From Dicaeum eximium (lineage: Eukaryota > Chordata > Aves > Passeriformes > Dicaeidae), in the NCBI GenBank assembly GCA_013396995.1, contig VWZP01005658.1:2914453-2978452 (forward strand): DNA of 64,000 nucleotides, given 5' to 3'. Of the stretch, positions 1 to 12,060 are shown piece by piece. The position numbers and the translations under genes are program-made. The notes below the pieces were generated by a model. That model was not told the origin of the DNA and did no database searches. It saw only the letters and a program-made list of their open reading frames with translations. Each line of letters opens with the position of its first letter. The stretch's first letter is position 1.

Positions 1-3000
1 TGGACTTCTGATACCCCATTTAATTAAATTCAGTGACATCCACAGTATGATGAGACTGTTAATACAGGCTCAGAACATGAAGGCTGGGGGCTCTATCTCC
101 AACAACTCAATCTGCAGCCTTTTTTCAGCTTGTTGGAGGGACAGACCTTTCCTCTCAAAGGATTTGACTCCAAGAGCTCTGGCTCCTGATGTTGTCTGGG
201 CCACCACAGACAGTTAAGTCTTCTGCAGTTCCTATTTGTATAGATTTTGCCACAGCCAAATGCTAAAATGTCAACATCTGTTATCATTTCTGCTTACTCA
301 TGATTTTGACCTCTCCTTTTGGGAACAGAAAGATTCAGATGATTTGGGGTTTTGTTGAAACAACTCTATGTGTGGAGTGAAAAATACGTCAAAACTTTGG
401 AGACACATTTTCTTTAACAGCTTCTGAGGGCATCAGCTGGCTTGTTTGTTTATTTATGTGCCCCTTGAGAGGCACAGTGGCCAGATTCAGAAGGATGAGG
501 AGGAAGCAGACACAGACATAGAATATCCTTTGCCCTGCCTTGCCTCTGAGTGTACTACAGTGCCTCAGCATAAATGAGCAGGATGTGAATCTTTGCATGT
601 TTTGGATTGGGAGCAGAGGTGTACCTCAGAATATATCCCAAAATTCTTGATAAACCAGCTTAAAATATCCATGTGCAGAATACATGTGAAACAGCTGTAC
701 AAACCCCTGTGTTTCACTGCTCCATCATCCAGCTTTGCTCACCTGGTGGGGCTCACTCAGTGCTGCCTGTGTTGGATACAAGCAGAAGGATTTTCTGCAC
801 TGCAAATGCTGAGCGCTTGCCTAAAGGAGATGGGAGCTTTTGAAAGCCACCCAAAAGAAAGCAGAACGGCCACAACAGAGTTCAAACAAGCCAGCAGGCT
901 TTCCCAGCCTCATGCTGATGACACCAGTTGGTAGCACATAGCAGATGATGGCATAGCTATGGAGGCTTTAAAGAGAACAATAAATTTCCCAGGATTTTTA
1001 TAATCAGGTCTGTAAGAAGCAGCATGTTGTCGTGTTGTATCATGAGGAGAAATTTCAGCTGCTCCTGAGGTAGATGCTGCTCTTTTACACACAACCTCAG
1101 CAGAGTGAAATATCCCCTTTTCCAAAGTCTTGTGCTCAGATGAAATTCTGAGGTCTGTGTGAAAATCTTTTAATTGGCCAGGTCTTTTGGTTACTGGCAG
1201 TTCAAGCCAGAAACTTTTACACTTGACTGTTCAGGTATGAAGTTTTTGGAATAGATGAAACTTCATTTTAAATGCAGTCTAGCTTTTTTTTTTTTTTTTT
1301 TTCATTCAGAATACATTGAAATTTCCGAAGGGTGGTTATATTTGAATAACAACTATCCTAAAAAATCTTTTCTTCAAATGAGGGCAAACTTTTCAACTGT
1401 TTCTTTGTCTGATACCTTTTGTGTGGCAATTAATTTTAGATCATTCGTTCAGTTTGTCATCTACTTGTCTGCTTATTTTAAAAGAGAGATGAAAAGAAGG
1501 ACCTATATAACAAGACATGAAATTTTAAGTGATTACTTTTACAGTTTGGGAGAGTATCTATCTGTGATGATCATGTGCATGGTTTTCAATACAGAATAGA
1601 TAGAGGATTGATCTTGTTTATTATTTCAGAGTAATAACATTGCTTCTTGTAGCAAAATAACATGGTGATTAATCATCTGAGACAAGGTGGGGCTGCCCCA
1701 TCACCCATATATCATCTATGGGTTGTTCTAAAATGAATTTAAAGTACTCACATATGGCTCATAAATTTAGTGGCAAAATTGTTGAGAAGTGGGGACGTAG
1801 CAAATCAGCAATTTTGAAGAGCAGTGACCATATTTTGTACTTTTACTGATCCTGAAAGCAGCAGGATCTCTCTTCAGTATTGATCTTCACCCCCTACAGT
1901 GAGGGTAGCTTGGCTGATACAAAACCCTGCCAAACTCTTTCTCTCACGGTCCAAGTGCTGAGAGACCCTAAAATTTGCACTTTCTTTTCCTTTAGCCCAT
2001 ATATTGAAGGGAGTTGTGTATCATGAAAAGTGGCTCTTGATGCAAGAAACTGTTTGGTTTCTTACCTAGACTGTCAAGATACGTAAACTGGAACTGTTTA
2101 GAAAATATTCTGGTTTAAAAAATATATTTTTGCAGGATAATGTTCACTGCTGAAACAAGCTTTGCACAGGAGCATAAAATTCAAAAGCTTTTTGTTTTAG
2201 TCCAACCTCCATAACGGAGTTGTGGTTTAATTCAGGGTGATGTCCTTCTTGATTAAACTTGTGTTGAGGAGGTGGTGTCTGATACTGCAAAATCTTCAAG
2301 TGCACACCTTTATGTTAAGCTGCCAGCCCTCAGATTCAGGAAAATGATCAGTTGTGCTTTTCCATTGAGTGGATTTGATTTTCATCCAGCACAAAGCCTG
2401 GCTCCATAGCCAGTGCTCACAGGACATGCTGAACCAACATTCACCACATGCTTCTTTTCTTGTTTATTTGCAGCAGAACAACTGCAGTGGAATTATTTAT
2501 CTGTGGAAAACCAAAGGCATCCTTGTTTCAGATACAGGGTAATGGCAGCACAAAGATTTCATTTCAGGAATTAGAGGGTTGGTGGTTTAAGCCCAGAGCA
2601 GATCTTTTGGTATGTAGTATATGGAAGTGCCTTGTTTTCACTCTTATGCTGAGGGGGGGGTATTCTTTTAATCTGTAACAGTGGTTTTCAACGTGGGAAA
2701 AGTTTCCCATTTGTCTTTTTATTCTGCTCCTGGTAGGACTGTGTGTGTTTGGGATTCTGTCACAAAAGTTTGTATTACGTTCTGTGACCTTCAGGTTCTG
2801 GGATGCATAAAAGAATATTTGAACAAATTGTTATGGGGTTTGATGCATCCATTTCTACATGGAAAACACATTTTATGAAGCAGCATCACTGTAGATAGAG
2901 GTTGATTCTTCAAGACTGTGCTAAATATTCAAAGAAAAAATACTATTTGGGAAATAGGCTGCTTTACTAAATCTCATTTAGACACGATTAGGTTTTCCTT

Positions 3001-3134
3001 CTGCTTTGATAAAACACCATAAACTTTTATATCTTCAAGTTATGATCTTGTCCTCTCTACAGAGTCAATTAAACCTGTCAACTGGTATCCTCAATAACAT
3101 GAGCATAAAAAAAGGATAAGCAGCAATACCTGTC
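1..3134. other. Non-coding stretch, nothing recognised
   Basis: Apart from the T19 run, no exon-like, repeat-family or RNA signature. The longest open frames (113 codons at 593-934 and 114 at 1255-1599) have no recognisable protein character; the second reads through the T-run. Confidence 0.6.
1284..1302. repeat. Poly(T) run, 19 bases
   Basis: An uninterrupted homopolymer. The sequence before it is ordinary; I see no retroposed gene attached on the - strand. Confidence 0.95.
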
Positions 3135-3207
3135 TAGCCCTAACTCATCTTGCAATCAATGGACATGTTTATAGTTTTAGTCAGCAGAAGACCTGTTTTA
3201 ATAAAAA
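3135..3207 (+). repeat. Dispersed direct repeat, copy 1 (about 73 bases)
   Basis: Starts TAGCCCTAACTCATCTTG and runs through CAATCAATGGACATG to ACCTGTTTTAATAAAAA. It aligns without large gaps to 4249-4322, with roughly ten mismatches. The flanks of the two copies do not match. It could be two fragments of one unclassified interspersed repeat, or an old local duplication. Confidence 0.75.
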
Positions 3208-4248
3208 CACATATTTCAGTTACCAATAAAACTGGGTATTTGGTGGAATTTGAAAGAAGAGTGAGAGAACTGAAAATTTTTCTAGTAGCAGCTCATAAAT
3301 CTTTGATACATACATAAATGTCTGCCATTTACATCCTTGTCTTATTCAAATCTAGATTTATCTTATTTGCTGCCTTATTAACTTGGTAACCTGAGCTAAT
3401 TTAATTCTTCCATCTGCTTTCAAATAAGGAAAGACATCTAAATATTTTCCCACAACATATAGAGAATCTGATCATCTCTCTAAAGAGCACTTTCGGTTGT
3501 CAACAGCCAAAATGCTTTATTGGTGGTGGGTTCTCATTCACATCAAAAAGTTCCTAAATAGCTTTTAGTGAAGAGCACTTTAATGGAGATTGTTCCACTC
3601 CATCTGATTGTACAGAAACCTTTCCAATAGCAGAGGAAAGCAGGCAGATGGTTTTGGGCTCTGAGAACACTTTAGACACTGAAGTGGTACCAAATAATTT
3701 GGCTCTATAAACTCCATCCAAGGTAATTTCTGGAATCATTTAGGACATGCAGAATGAAGTTGTATACTTTGAAATTGTCAAGGATATAGTTAATAACAGT
3801 GCAGAGTTCTTGATTCAATTCTTCCCTGTCTCTTTTCTTACTGCCTTTGCTCTGTTTTAAGCAAACCTGCTCTTAAACCTTAAACCTTGCTTTTGAAGAC
3901 ATTGAGCTGAAATATTGCCTCAGCCTGATTGTTTGTCCATGAGACTTGATGAAATAAAACACAAAACTATGTGTGGATGCCACAAGAAAATATCAACAGG
4001 CTTCAAGCTCTCTTTTGCTGCTGTTGTTTCCAATGTATAAATTGTGCTGCTGAGCTTTAGAATAGAACAGGGATATGCAAATTTGGGTGTCTTGCAAAGT
4101 ACCTTGTTGGATGACTGAGTTAAACCTATGGAGTCATAAGCCTGTAAACTTTTCATAAAGGCTGCTGAAGGAAATGTAAATATGAGCAAAACCACTGCAT
4201 TTTACAACGAATTTGTGGCCATATAGACTTAGTGTAAAACCCACAATC

Positions 4249-4322
4249 TAGCACTAACTCATCTTGTAATCAATGGATATGTTTACAGTTTTGTTCAGCA
4301 GCAGACCTGCTTTAATCAAAAA
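4249..4322 (+). repeat. Dispersed direct repeat, copy 2 (about 74 bases)
   Basis: Starts TAGCACTAACTCATCTTG and continues through CAATCAATGGATATG to ACCTGCTTTAATCAAAA. Same orientation as the copy at 3135-3207, about 1.1 kb downstream. Many of the differences are C/T or A/G transitions, as expected of an old duplication. No function is visible. Confidence 0.75.
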
Positions 4323-7300
4323 GATTAATAGAATCTGAAAACTAGCTACTTAGATACTGAAGGTAATTAAAAACCCCTGAAATCTTTCCTCTTCAACTAC
4401 TATGGTTAAATTGTAGTGAAATGATAAATTATCTTCATTTTTAGAAAGATAATAAGCTTTTAAAACATCTGAATTGTTGTCTCAGTGCAGAGCTTTCAGC
4501 AAAGCCCCTTGCCTGCTGCTGATGCACAGTCTGGACACGTTGCCTCTAATGTTGGAGTTCTGCCTACAAAAAAAGATGCCAAATTTAAAGTAATCTTTGA
4601 AGTCCAGTGATGAAACTGATATTGCTTTGGATAAAATTACCATTTAAAAGAGAATAGTAATAGACAGACTCTGAAATTAATAAGTTCTGCTAAATGAGTT
4701 GTGTCTTGATGCATGTATTTCAACAATTACCCATTGTTTTAGATAAAGCAAACTAATAAGAAAAATGTCAGAGAAGCCCTTTAATTATGATACATTGACA
4801 TATATAATTATCCTTAAAAATTTTTAAAATACAAGCTCATCTAAATGAAGATCAGGTAGATGAAAGGAAATGTCGGCCCCAGCCTGTAATTTGCTAGTTT
4901 GAAATCCAAAAATAGGAGCCACATTCATGCACCTTGACCACCCATGTCAGAAAGCAGCCCCTGCTCCCAGCACAGCCCAGTGAATGAAGGAAAATTCATC
5001 CTGAAGATTCAACACCCTTCTCTCTTCTCCCCTCTGTATTTTGGGAGATTAAGAGTTGTTATGGAAAAATTCTTTTGGTGGATTAAGGACCCCTGGAGAT
5101 AGTACAGGAATCTGGAATTTGTGCTATAAGCTTTTTATCCTTTTTTATTCCTTAGGTGTTTTTCTCTACATATAATAAACCATTAAATAACTCTTTAACC
5201 TGTAAAGCATCAAAACCTTTTGTGCTCCACTGTGTGCAGTTAATGGTGGTTGATTTACTTTGATAACATTTCTGTCCATTTAAAATGGATGTGTTTTCTT
5301 CCTCATCTCCAGTTAAAGATAGATTTTTTTAAAGTCTAATGGATTTGACAGGTTATGTCTGTTTCATGTTACATTATATCAAGTGGTCCTTTACCCTGAT
5401 TACTAAACAAGAAATTAAAATAATATAGGGACAAAATTTTAATACCCTATAACATTTAGATTTACCCGCCATATATATATATATTAATTTTTCAAATGAA
5501 ACATCAGTGACACAAAATATTATTCACTGTATTTAAATATTTCATTGCACTATCCAGGACAGTGAATTCATTAGGCTGAGTATTGTGGCTTACATAATAT
5601 TTTAAAGCAGAACTCATTTCCTAAACTTTCAAAATTTCTTGGCCAATGTAATTTGTCATTGGTGAAAATGATCAAATAGGTCACCTTCAAGAAAACCTGG
5701 ACTTAAATGTGTTGCTTTAGCTGTCACCCTGGGTAACTGTGAGCTTCTCCTGAGATTATGAAGTACCTAGGACTGTGTCTCCAGGTTTATTCACTGATTA
5801 CTTCTTTGTTGTTCCTTCAGGAACACAGGAACCTCTCCCAGTTTGTATTTCCCAAATTCCTTCCCATTTTAGTATCTTGTTCATTGTATTGTTTATGCAA
5901 ATCCTAAAGCAAATATCTGTCTCTTCCTGACTTTTTGCCCTTGCTTCCAAGCCTTAGGGAATTTCAGCTTACTTCCATGAATAGTATTAAAGGAAAAGTT
6001 AAGATTAAATACTTGTGTGAGCACTGAAAATTATTTCCAAGTTACATACCCAACTAAAGAATCTGTAGTTGTGCTGAGCTTAGTTCAAAGAGCACTCTGT
6101 AATGTACAACCAGTAGAAATGGCCAGGAAGATTTTACTAAGGAGTAGATGACAAAGAAGTTATCAACATGGACAAAGCTTCTATTCCAGGGACTGATATC
6201 TCATGTTTAAGCTACGAGGCCTTATTCACTGATATTTGCTGTATGCACAGTCAGACAGTAGAAGGCTGTGAAATCTGAATTCTGCCTTAAACCATTTCCA
6301 GGGTTGTTACCAGTGTTTTCTAAAGAGAGGAAAATATTGCCATCTGTTGTCAGGAGGGAGATCAGAGTTTTTGTAGGGCCCATCAAAGCCCCATTTGGTG
6401 GTAGGAAGTTGTGCATTGGGAAGGAATTTACATTCCTGGAGAGAGATCTGCCACATATCTTCTTGAAAAACTTGTGTCTTCAAGGTGTTCAAAGCACCTC
6501 TAAATTATGTCTTACACATTTTCCTAACAGAATGTATTGTTCATTAACTCGTGGCAAGAAATCATTTCCTTTGGAATAGCAAACCAGCAGGAGGAAGAGA
6601 AGAGATCTGCTATACACAAATAAATACCAGAAAGAACAAACCAATTTTGTTTTTCTACAGTCATGTTGTATCTGATACTAATAGGAATCTCAGAACAACT
6701 TTAAGTAAATTTATAAAAGTTACTTAGAAAACAAAGTAAATTTAGTTTTATTTGAACTAATTTTAGGATGTACTGCTTTACTATAGTACTGCAGTGGAAA
6801 AAATGTGATTAATTCTTGTTCGTTTGTATTAGGATATTATATTTCTATTTTTCTTACAGAGTTGAATAGCTGAAATATTTTTATTGTTGGGTAAAATATT
6901 GATTTGAAAACTTGAAGTGCACAAAGAGAGGAAAATACTTCCACCAAAATGCTGACCAGCTTTGATGTGGTACATGATAGCTCATTAAGCATACAAAAGT
7001 TTAAATTCAAACAAAGGCTCATCATGGTACACTGTTGTTGGTGTGTGTTGAGAATTAGACTTCTGGTTTAATCACTGAATGCCCTGAATCTGCATCTACT
7101 GGCAGAATTGCACAGCACCCTCCAACTGTAGTGCCTTTTCCTCCTACTAAGCACTTTCTGGGAAGCAGGAAAATAAAACTGTGGGATACTGGGCAATTCT
7201 ACTGGGATGGGAATTGTAGAGAACTCAAGAATGGGATTTTAGAAAAAGGTAATTCTGAAACCCTCCTCATGAGTACCTAATTTTTTTGTTCAGGTCATTT

Positions 7301-9750
7301 CTGGACTGGGTATTCACTCATTGCTCAGTGGCACATATTTCTGCTTTTGTGCATCTTGGGCAGCAATTGGAATTGTCTGTAGGAGAGGAGTGGAGTAGAA
7401 AGCCAGACACTGGCAGTGGTGGTGTCAGTTTTGCTAGTGCTGATCCTGCTCACTTTCATGCTTGTCAGGGAAGTGAAGAACCTCTGAGCAGCAGCTCTGA
7501 GATAACTCCCTTGTGGATGGCAAATCCCTGGTAGGTGTGCAGAGTCACACTGCAGCGCTGTCCCATTTTTGCCATTTGCATCTTGCAAATATGAAAAGTC
7601 TCTTTGGAGGTCTGTTTCTTCCATCCCAATTTTAGAAATAATCCTTCAGAGAACTGCTTTTATCTCTATCTCCTCTGTCCTTCAGATGAGTCTTGCATTC
7701 AAAAAATTCTTCCCTTCTCTGGACCTGAGGTTTGTCAGATTTCCTCTGCCTGTGGGTACAGCCATCCATGACAGAAGGCACAATGGGAGGTGTGTGTCTG
7801 TCACATCATTTGAATTTGTTAGATCTCAGAAACTTTCATGCTGTATTTTTTGTGTGAGAAGAATTTTGTTTTTTTTCTGTTGTAAAGGGTTCATTCCTGC
7901 AAATTCCATAATTTGAAGTGCAGTTTTTTCATACTGGACCTGTACTGATACTGGAAATGTATCAAAAAAGAACAGTAAAGGAATTGGATGACCTAGAATT
8001 AATCTCTGTTAAAGCCAGATTGGGCCAGATGGTGATCAAGCTGCCCAAGTTGTTTGGATAGAACTGTTCTGTGTGGATGTGCATTGTACTTGAATTATCC
8101 TTTGGACCTGGGTTGAGGTGGAGAAGGTTAGCAGTACAAATGCATCTCTCTAGTTTGTGATTGTAGCAGGGTGGTAAAAACTGACAATATCCTAAGGGGA
8201 ATACATATTAAAATGTAATTGTTTTCACTTGGAATTTAATTAGTCTCAGATTATCCTTTTTGCTTTATAGATAACATTTTGATTAGATGTAAGATTGATT
8301 TTGCATGGAATACTTCCTGGCTCCTAACAAAGTTATGCTCCAAGTGCTATTGTTTAAAGTTTTGGGGAAAGTAGCATTCAGTTTTCCCATACTGATTATA
8401 ACATCACATTCAAATGCTTAGACAAAAACAGCCCTCAGATGAGATTTATTCTATCATTGCAATATCTTTAACTCTGTGTGAAGTAAAAAGGAATAGTCAC
8501 AGCCTTTCATTTTCCTCTGTACACACTGAAAGTAATGGACACGAGCTGTAGAAGAACACAATTTTATTTGCTTTACAAATGAACAAACAGAAACTTGTGC
8601 AGGATTAATTGTAAGTCAAAGGCATAGGAACTTGTGTATTATTACTCATCCTTTTCCAAAATTATCATATAACTGCACTGGGAAGTAGAAATAAGAAAGC
8701 AGCAGAGAATGCACCCTGCAGCCATATCAGTACTCCCAAAGTCCAATTGTATTCACCTACAGCAGTTTTTGAAAAATGATTTTGTACTTCTTCCCCCCAT
8801 TACTGTATTATGATGAGTATATTTCTGTTTACAGAATGAGTCAGATTTTTTTCCACACTCTGAATTTTTGCTTGCCTTATCAACAGACTTGACAAATGAA
8901 GCTGATAAAAATAAATTTTTAGTCTAAATTTGGACACACTGTATCTTTACATTAGACCTTTCTAGCTAAAATACTACATTTTTGTATGAGTGTGTGCACT
9001 AACAAAGGTTAAGGTTGCAGATAGATGGAGATCTCTTTTACCAGCTCCAAAATCTTTGCACAGTTAAAAAAATTCTTTGAGTAATGAATATATAATGTAA
9101 TATCCTTCCTGAGGCCTGTTTTCATGTGGAACAAGGTATGTAACCCCAACTCTACTAGCTTAGTCTTGCCTGCAGATTTTCAGCATCTTATTGAGTTCCA
9201 TGCAGTGACAAAAAAGGGCAAGTACCAGATGGATAATATCCAGATTATGGATACCAGATGTGCAATACCTGTATTCCTCTATTGAATAAAATTGCCACTG
9301 GAGATGTAAATAGATGAAAGAAGTCTGAGTGCTTTTAAAAGAAAACTGTTTACAACAACAGCCAGCAGCTTGGAAAGGTTCCACAAAAGATCCTGACTAC
9401 TAAACCAGAGTGATGTAATGGTCTCTATCACTTACAGGAGCTCTCACAATAGAAAAAACTAGAAAAATCAATATCCTTGTTTAGTATAGTCAAAGCTTGA
9501 AATATTTCATTTCAGTGAGCAGTGTTGGATTTTTATTTAAAGAAAACAAGCTATTTCTCATGCCAGGACTAAATAAGTCATCTTTGTTTGTTTGTTTACA
9601 TTTCATGAAAAGGATTAAAAACGCTGAGCTGGATAGTTTAGCACAGGTGTGAGTGGAAGAAAGGAGTCACAGATCTGGGCTAATATTTACATGAGTCCAG
9701 AATAGATTTCCAGGATTCCAAGTGGCTGAAGAAAGAGGATACTTGCAGAT
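4323..9750. other. Non-coding stretch, nothing recognised
   Basis: AT-rich with short simple repeats only. At 6.2-6.6 kb there are overlapping open frames on both strands (up to 103 codons) and at 7.3-7.9 kb likewise (up to 115 codons). None looks like a known protein, and the overlaps show merely local scarcity of stops. Confidence 0.6.
5471..5485. repeat. (AT)n microsatellite
   Basis: About seven AT units in an AT-rich stretch. Confidence 0.9.
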
Positions 9751-9779
9751 AAATAATAACAATAAAAATAATAATACAG
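9751..9779. repeat. AT-rich low-complexity (AATAATAA-type)
   Basis: AAATAATAACAATAAAAATA-type sequence, interrupted trinucleotide-like repeat. Confidence 0.85.
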
Positions 9780-10158
9780 TGAATGCCATCATGATGCTCA
9801 ATAAGTTTATAAATTGAAGGTGTATTTTACTGCAGTGCATGACAGTGCATTTCTACAGCCTGAATGTGAATTAGCCAGGAGGAGATCTTGAAAGATGAAA
9901 AACATATGAAAAAACATCTATTTGGCATCTATTTATCCTTTTTAATTATGGTTCTAACCCTCCTTTTATTTTTCTTCTTATTAAGAAGAAGCTCTAAATG
10001 CAAACTCTTAAAGTGCTTGTTTCCCTGGTGAGATCTCTGCTGTGGACTCGACACGTTCATTTTGTACATATCAATTTTATCCACCCATAATTTAACTCAA
10101 TAAAGTATGTGCACTGGCAGACTTGTGAGGCCAGAAGGGTCGTCATTTTGTTGTTCAA

Positions 10159-10213
10159 GGAAAAAGGGAGAAAGGCAGAAAAAGAGAAGGCAAGAAAGAA
10201 AGAAAGGAGAGAC
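10159..10213 (+). repeat. Purine tract with GAAA repeats
   Basis: About 55 bases, nearly all A and G, with only a few C/T interruptions and a (AAAG)n-type core AAGAAAGAAAGAAAGGAGAG (about 10193-10212). Could form triplex (H-DNA) in principle. Confidence 0.85.
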
Positions 10214-11888
10214 TTGCAGCCCTCTGCAGCATAAAATTTTCCATTAAAAGAAAAAAAAAATCCTTTTACTATCTTTCTCCTTGTCAGCCAGCTAAGCTCC
10301 TGTATATTCAGAGTAATGTGCATATTTTTCATAGACAGTGAGGAATGATGAGTCACTGAAAAGTTACTTCTTGAGGGAGGGAGCCCAGCAATGCTGCTGA
10401 CAGTGAGCTTGCCAGGGCAGGAGCTGATCTCAGATATGGCTGTGCTCTAATTACTCAAGTGCCATTCCCTGCCAGAGTATTTGCTGAATTCCTTCTTTCC
10501 AGCCCCTTCTCTAACCTACACAAGATGTGTAATTTGAAGGAGGTTTAGCTAAAATCTCTGTATAGTCTGTAACATGAAATGTTCAATGGAAGAGAGAACG
10601 TTCAGTGTAAAATAGGGAAACTCGGTTGAAGAGGTTTCAGAAATAGTACAAATTCTTCACTGGAACACAATGTATAAGAGATTCACCTCAGCCTTAGTGA
10701 AGGGAAAGCTGTCTGTGTTTATGTTATGCATTTCTGCTCTCAGCTACCTGGGGAAGTTTGAGGTGTTTGATGAGCAGAGCTGCCGTGGCTGTGTGGCTCC
10801 GCTGTAACTCTGCTCCGTTTGCCTCTGAACGGGACCCAGCTCTGTCAGTCCATGTGTCAGACCTTGTCCTGCTTTGAGAGCTGTGTTTTGCACATATATA
10901 ATAATGATTTTGTGCTAGCTGCTGACCTTGGCTGCCTCAGTGACTGTCCACGTATTTGGGGCATTCGGTCCTCGGGGCTGCACTCTACAGTTCTGACATT
11001 TACTGCATGGACAAGTAATGAGGAAGTCTGGAGGAATATCTGGGTAGGGAGGAAATCTGACACTGAAATATGAAAGGACTAAAAAGTGTCAACTTTCATC
11101 TGTGGTGACAGAAACTATGCCAGAGTCACCTTCAGAAGTCTTGGAAGTTCTGGGGGCTGTGGCAATGTGTGTGTAGGAGGATGTTAAAAAGAAATTCTGG
11201 GACTGGGTTCAGTAAACTTGGAGAACTGAAATGGAGTAACAGGAAAACAACATCTGAATATGTTCAAAATAGGACAATAAAATTTAGCCAATAAATCAAA
11301 CCTTCCTGACCATTTATATACTCTCATTGTACAACTTACTGTGAAGCAGTTTTGAAGGTCAAATCTATAGTGACAATGTATCCAAAGGCAAGAGGCAAAG
11401 CACTATGATGCTTGTTTGTTTATTGGAGAGGAAAACTTGTACATATAAACTGAAACCTCTTAATTTATTTAGAAGCTATTGGTCTTCTCAAGTGGCACAG
11501 TTTAAACATCTTGTAAATGCAACATGATAGATTAAAATATTGGGCATATGCACCAAACAGGATAAAAATAGGAGATTGATTTTTCAGTGCAGTAGAAATA
11601 TTGATGTAGGGTTAAGGGAACAAGAGTACAGTAAGAATTTATGGAGCAGAGCTATAGATGGAAAGAGCATTTCATAGACACCTTCCTCTGGAAAAGATGT
11701 TTATTTCAGCACTGAGGATGCTTTCTGCTCCCAGGGAATGAGGAAGAAGTACCTTCCATAGTGTTAGTAGTAAAAGTAAAGATTCCAGCACTGTTAGAAA
11801 AACAAGGGGTTTTAGTGGTAGCACCTCTATAATTATTTGTTTTAAAAAGGTGTTTTAATTAACTCAAGATTACAAAGATGCATGAGTG

Positions 11889-11900
11889 CCACCAGGTGGA
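11889..11900 (+). promoter_or_regulatory. CTCF-core-like site
   Basis: CCACCAGGTGGA agrees with the CTCF core (CCASYAGRKGGC) except at its last base. It also contains a CAGGTG E-box, so ZEB/SNAI/TCF binding is an equal alternative. A single unsupported site. Confidence 0.25.
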
Positions 11901-11999
11901 TGGGCCAGCCAGACTTCCTCACAAGGAGGGTGGTACTTGCTGGTGGAGTTTGTGTATTGAAATGGGAGTCAGGAATCAGTGGCAAGTACAAAATAGCGT

Positions 12000-12060
12000 A
12001 AAAAAAAAAAAAAAAACCAACCAAACAAAAAAACCCCAAACCTACACAAAACAAAAAACC
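12000..12060 (+). repeat. A-rich tract: 17 A then CAAA/CCAA-rich tail
   Basis: A pure A17 is followed by CCAACCAAACAAAAAAACCC-type sequence. The tract might be a decayed retroposition tail, but the 140 bases before it match nothing I recognise and I see no target-site duplication. Confidence 0.85.

Noticed and set aside
2190..2290. Possible antisense CR1 fragment (GTCCAACCTCC)
   Set aside because: The short match is not followed by the expected order of CR1 blocks.
6268..6579. 103-codon frame on + with overlapping frames on -
   Set aside because: Both strands are open over the same stretch and neither product is recognisable, so there is no reason to prefer one.
7569..7916. 115-codon frame on +
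   Set aside because: No domain and no splice context; composition follows the surrounding non-coding DNA.
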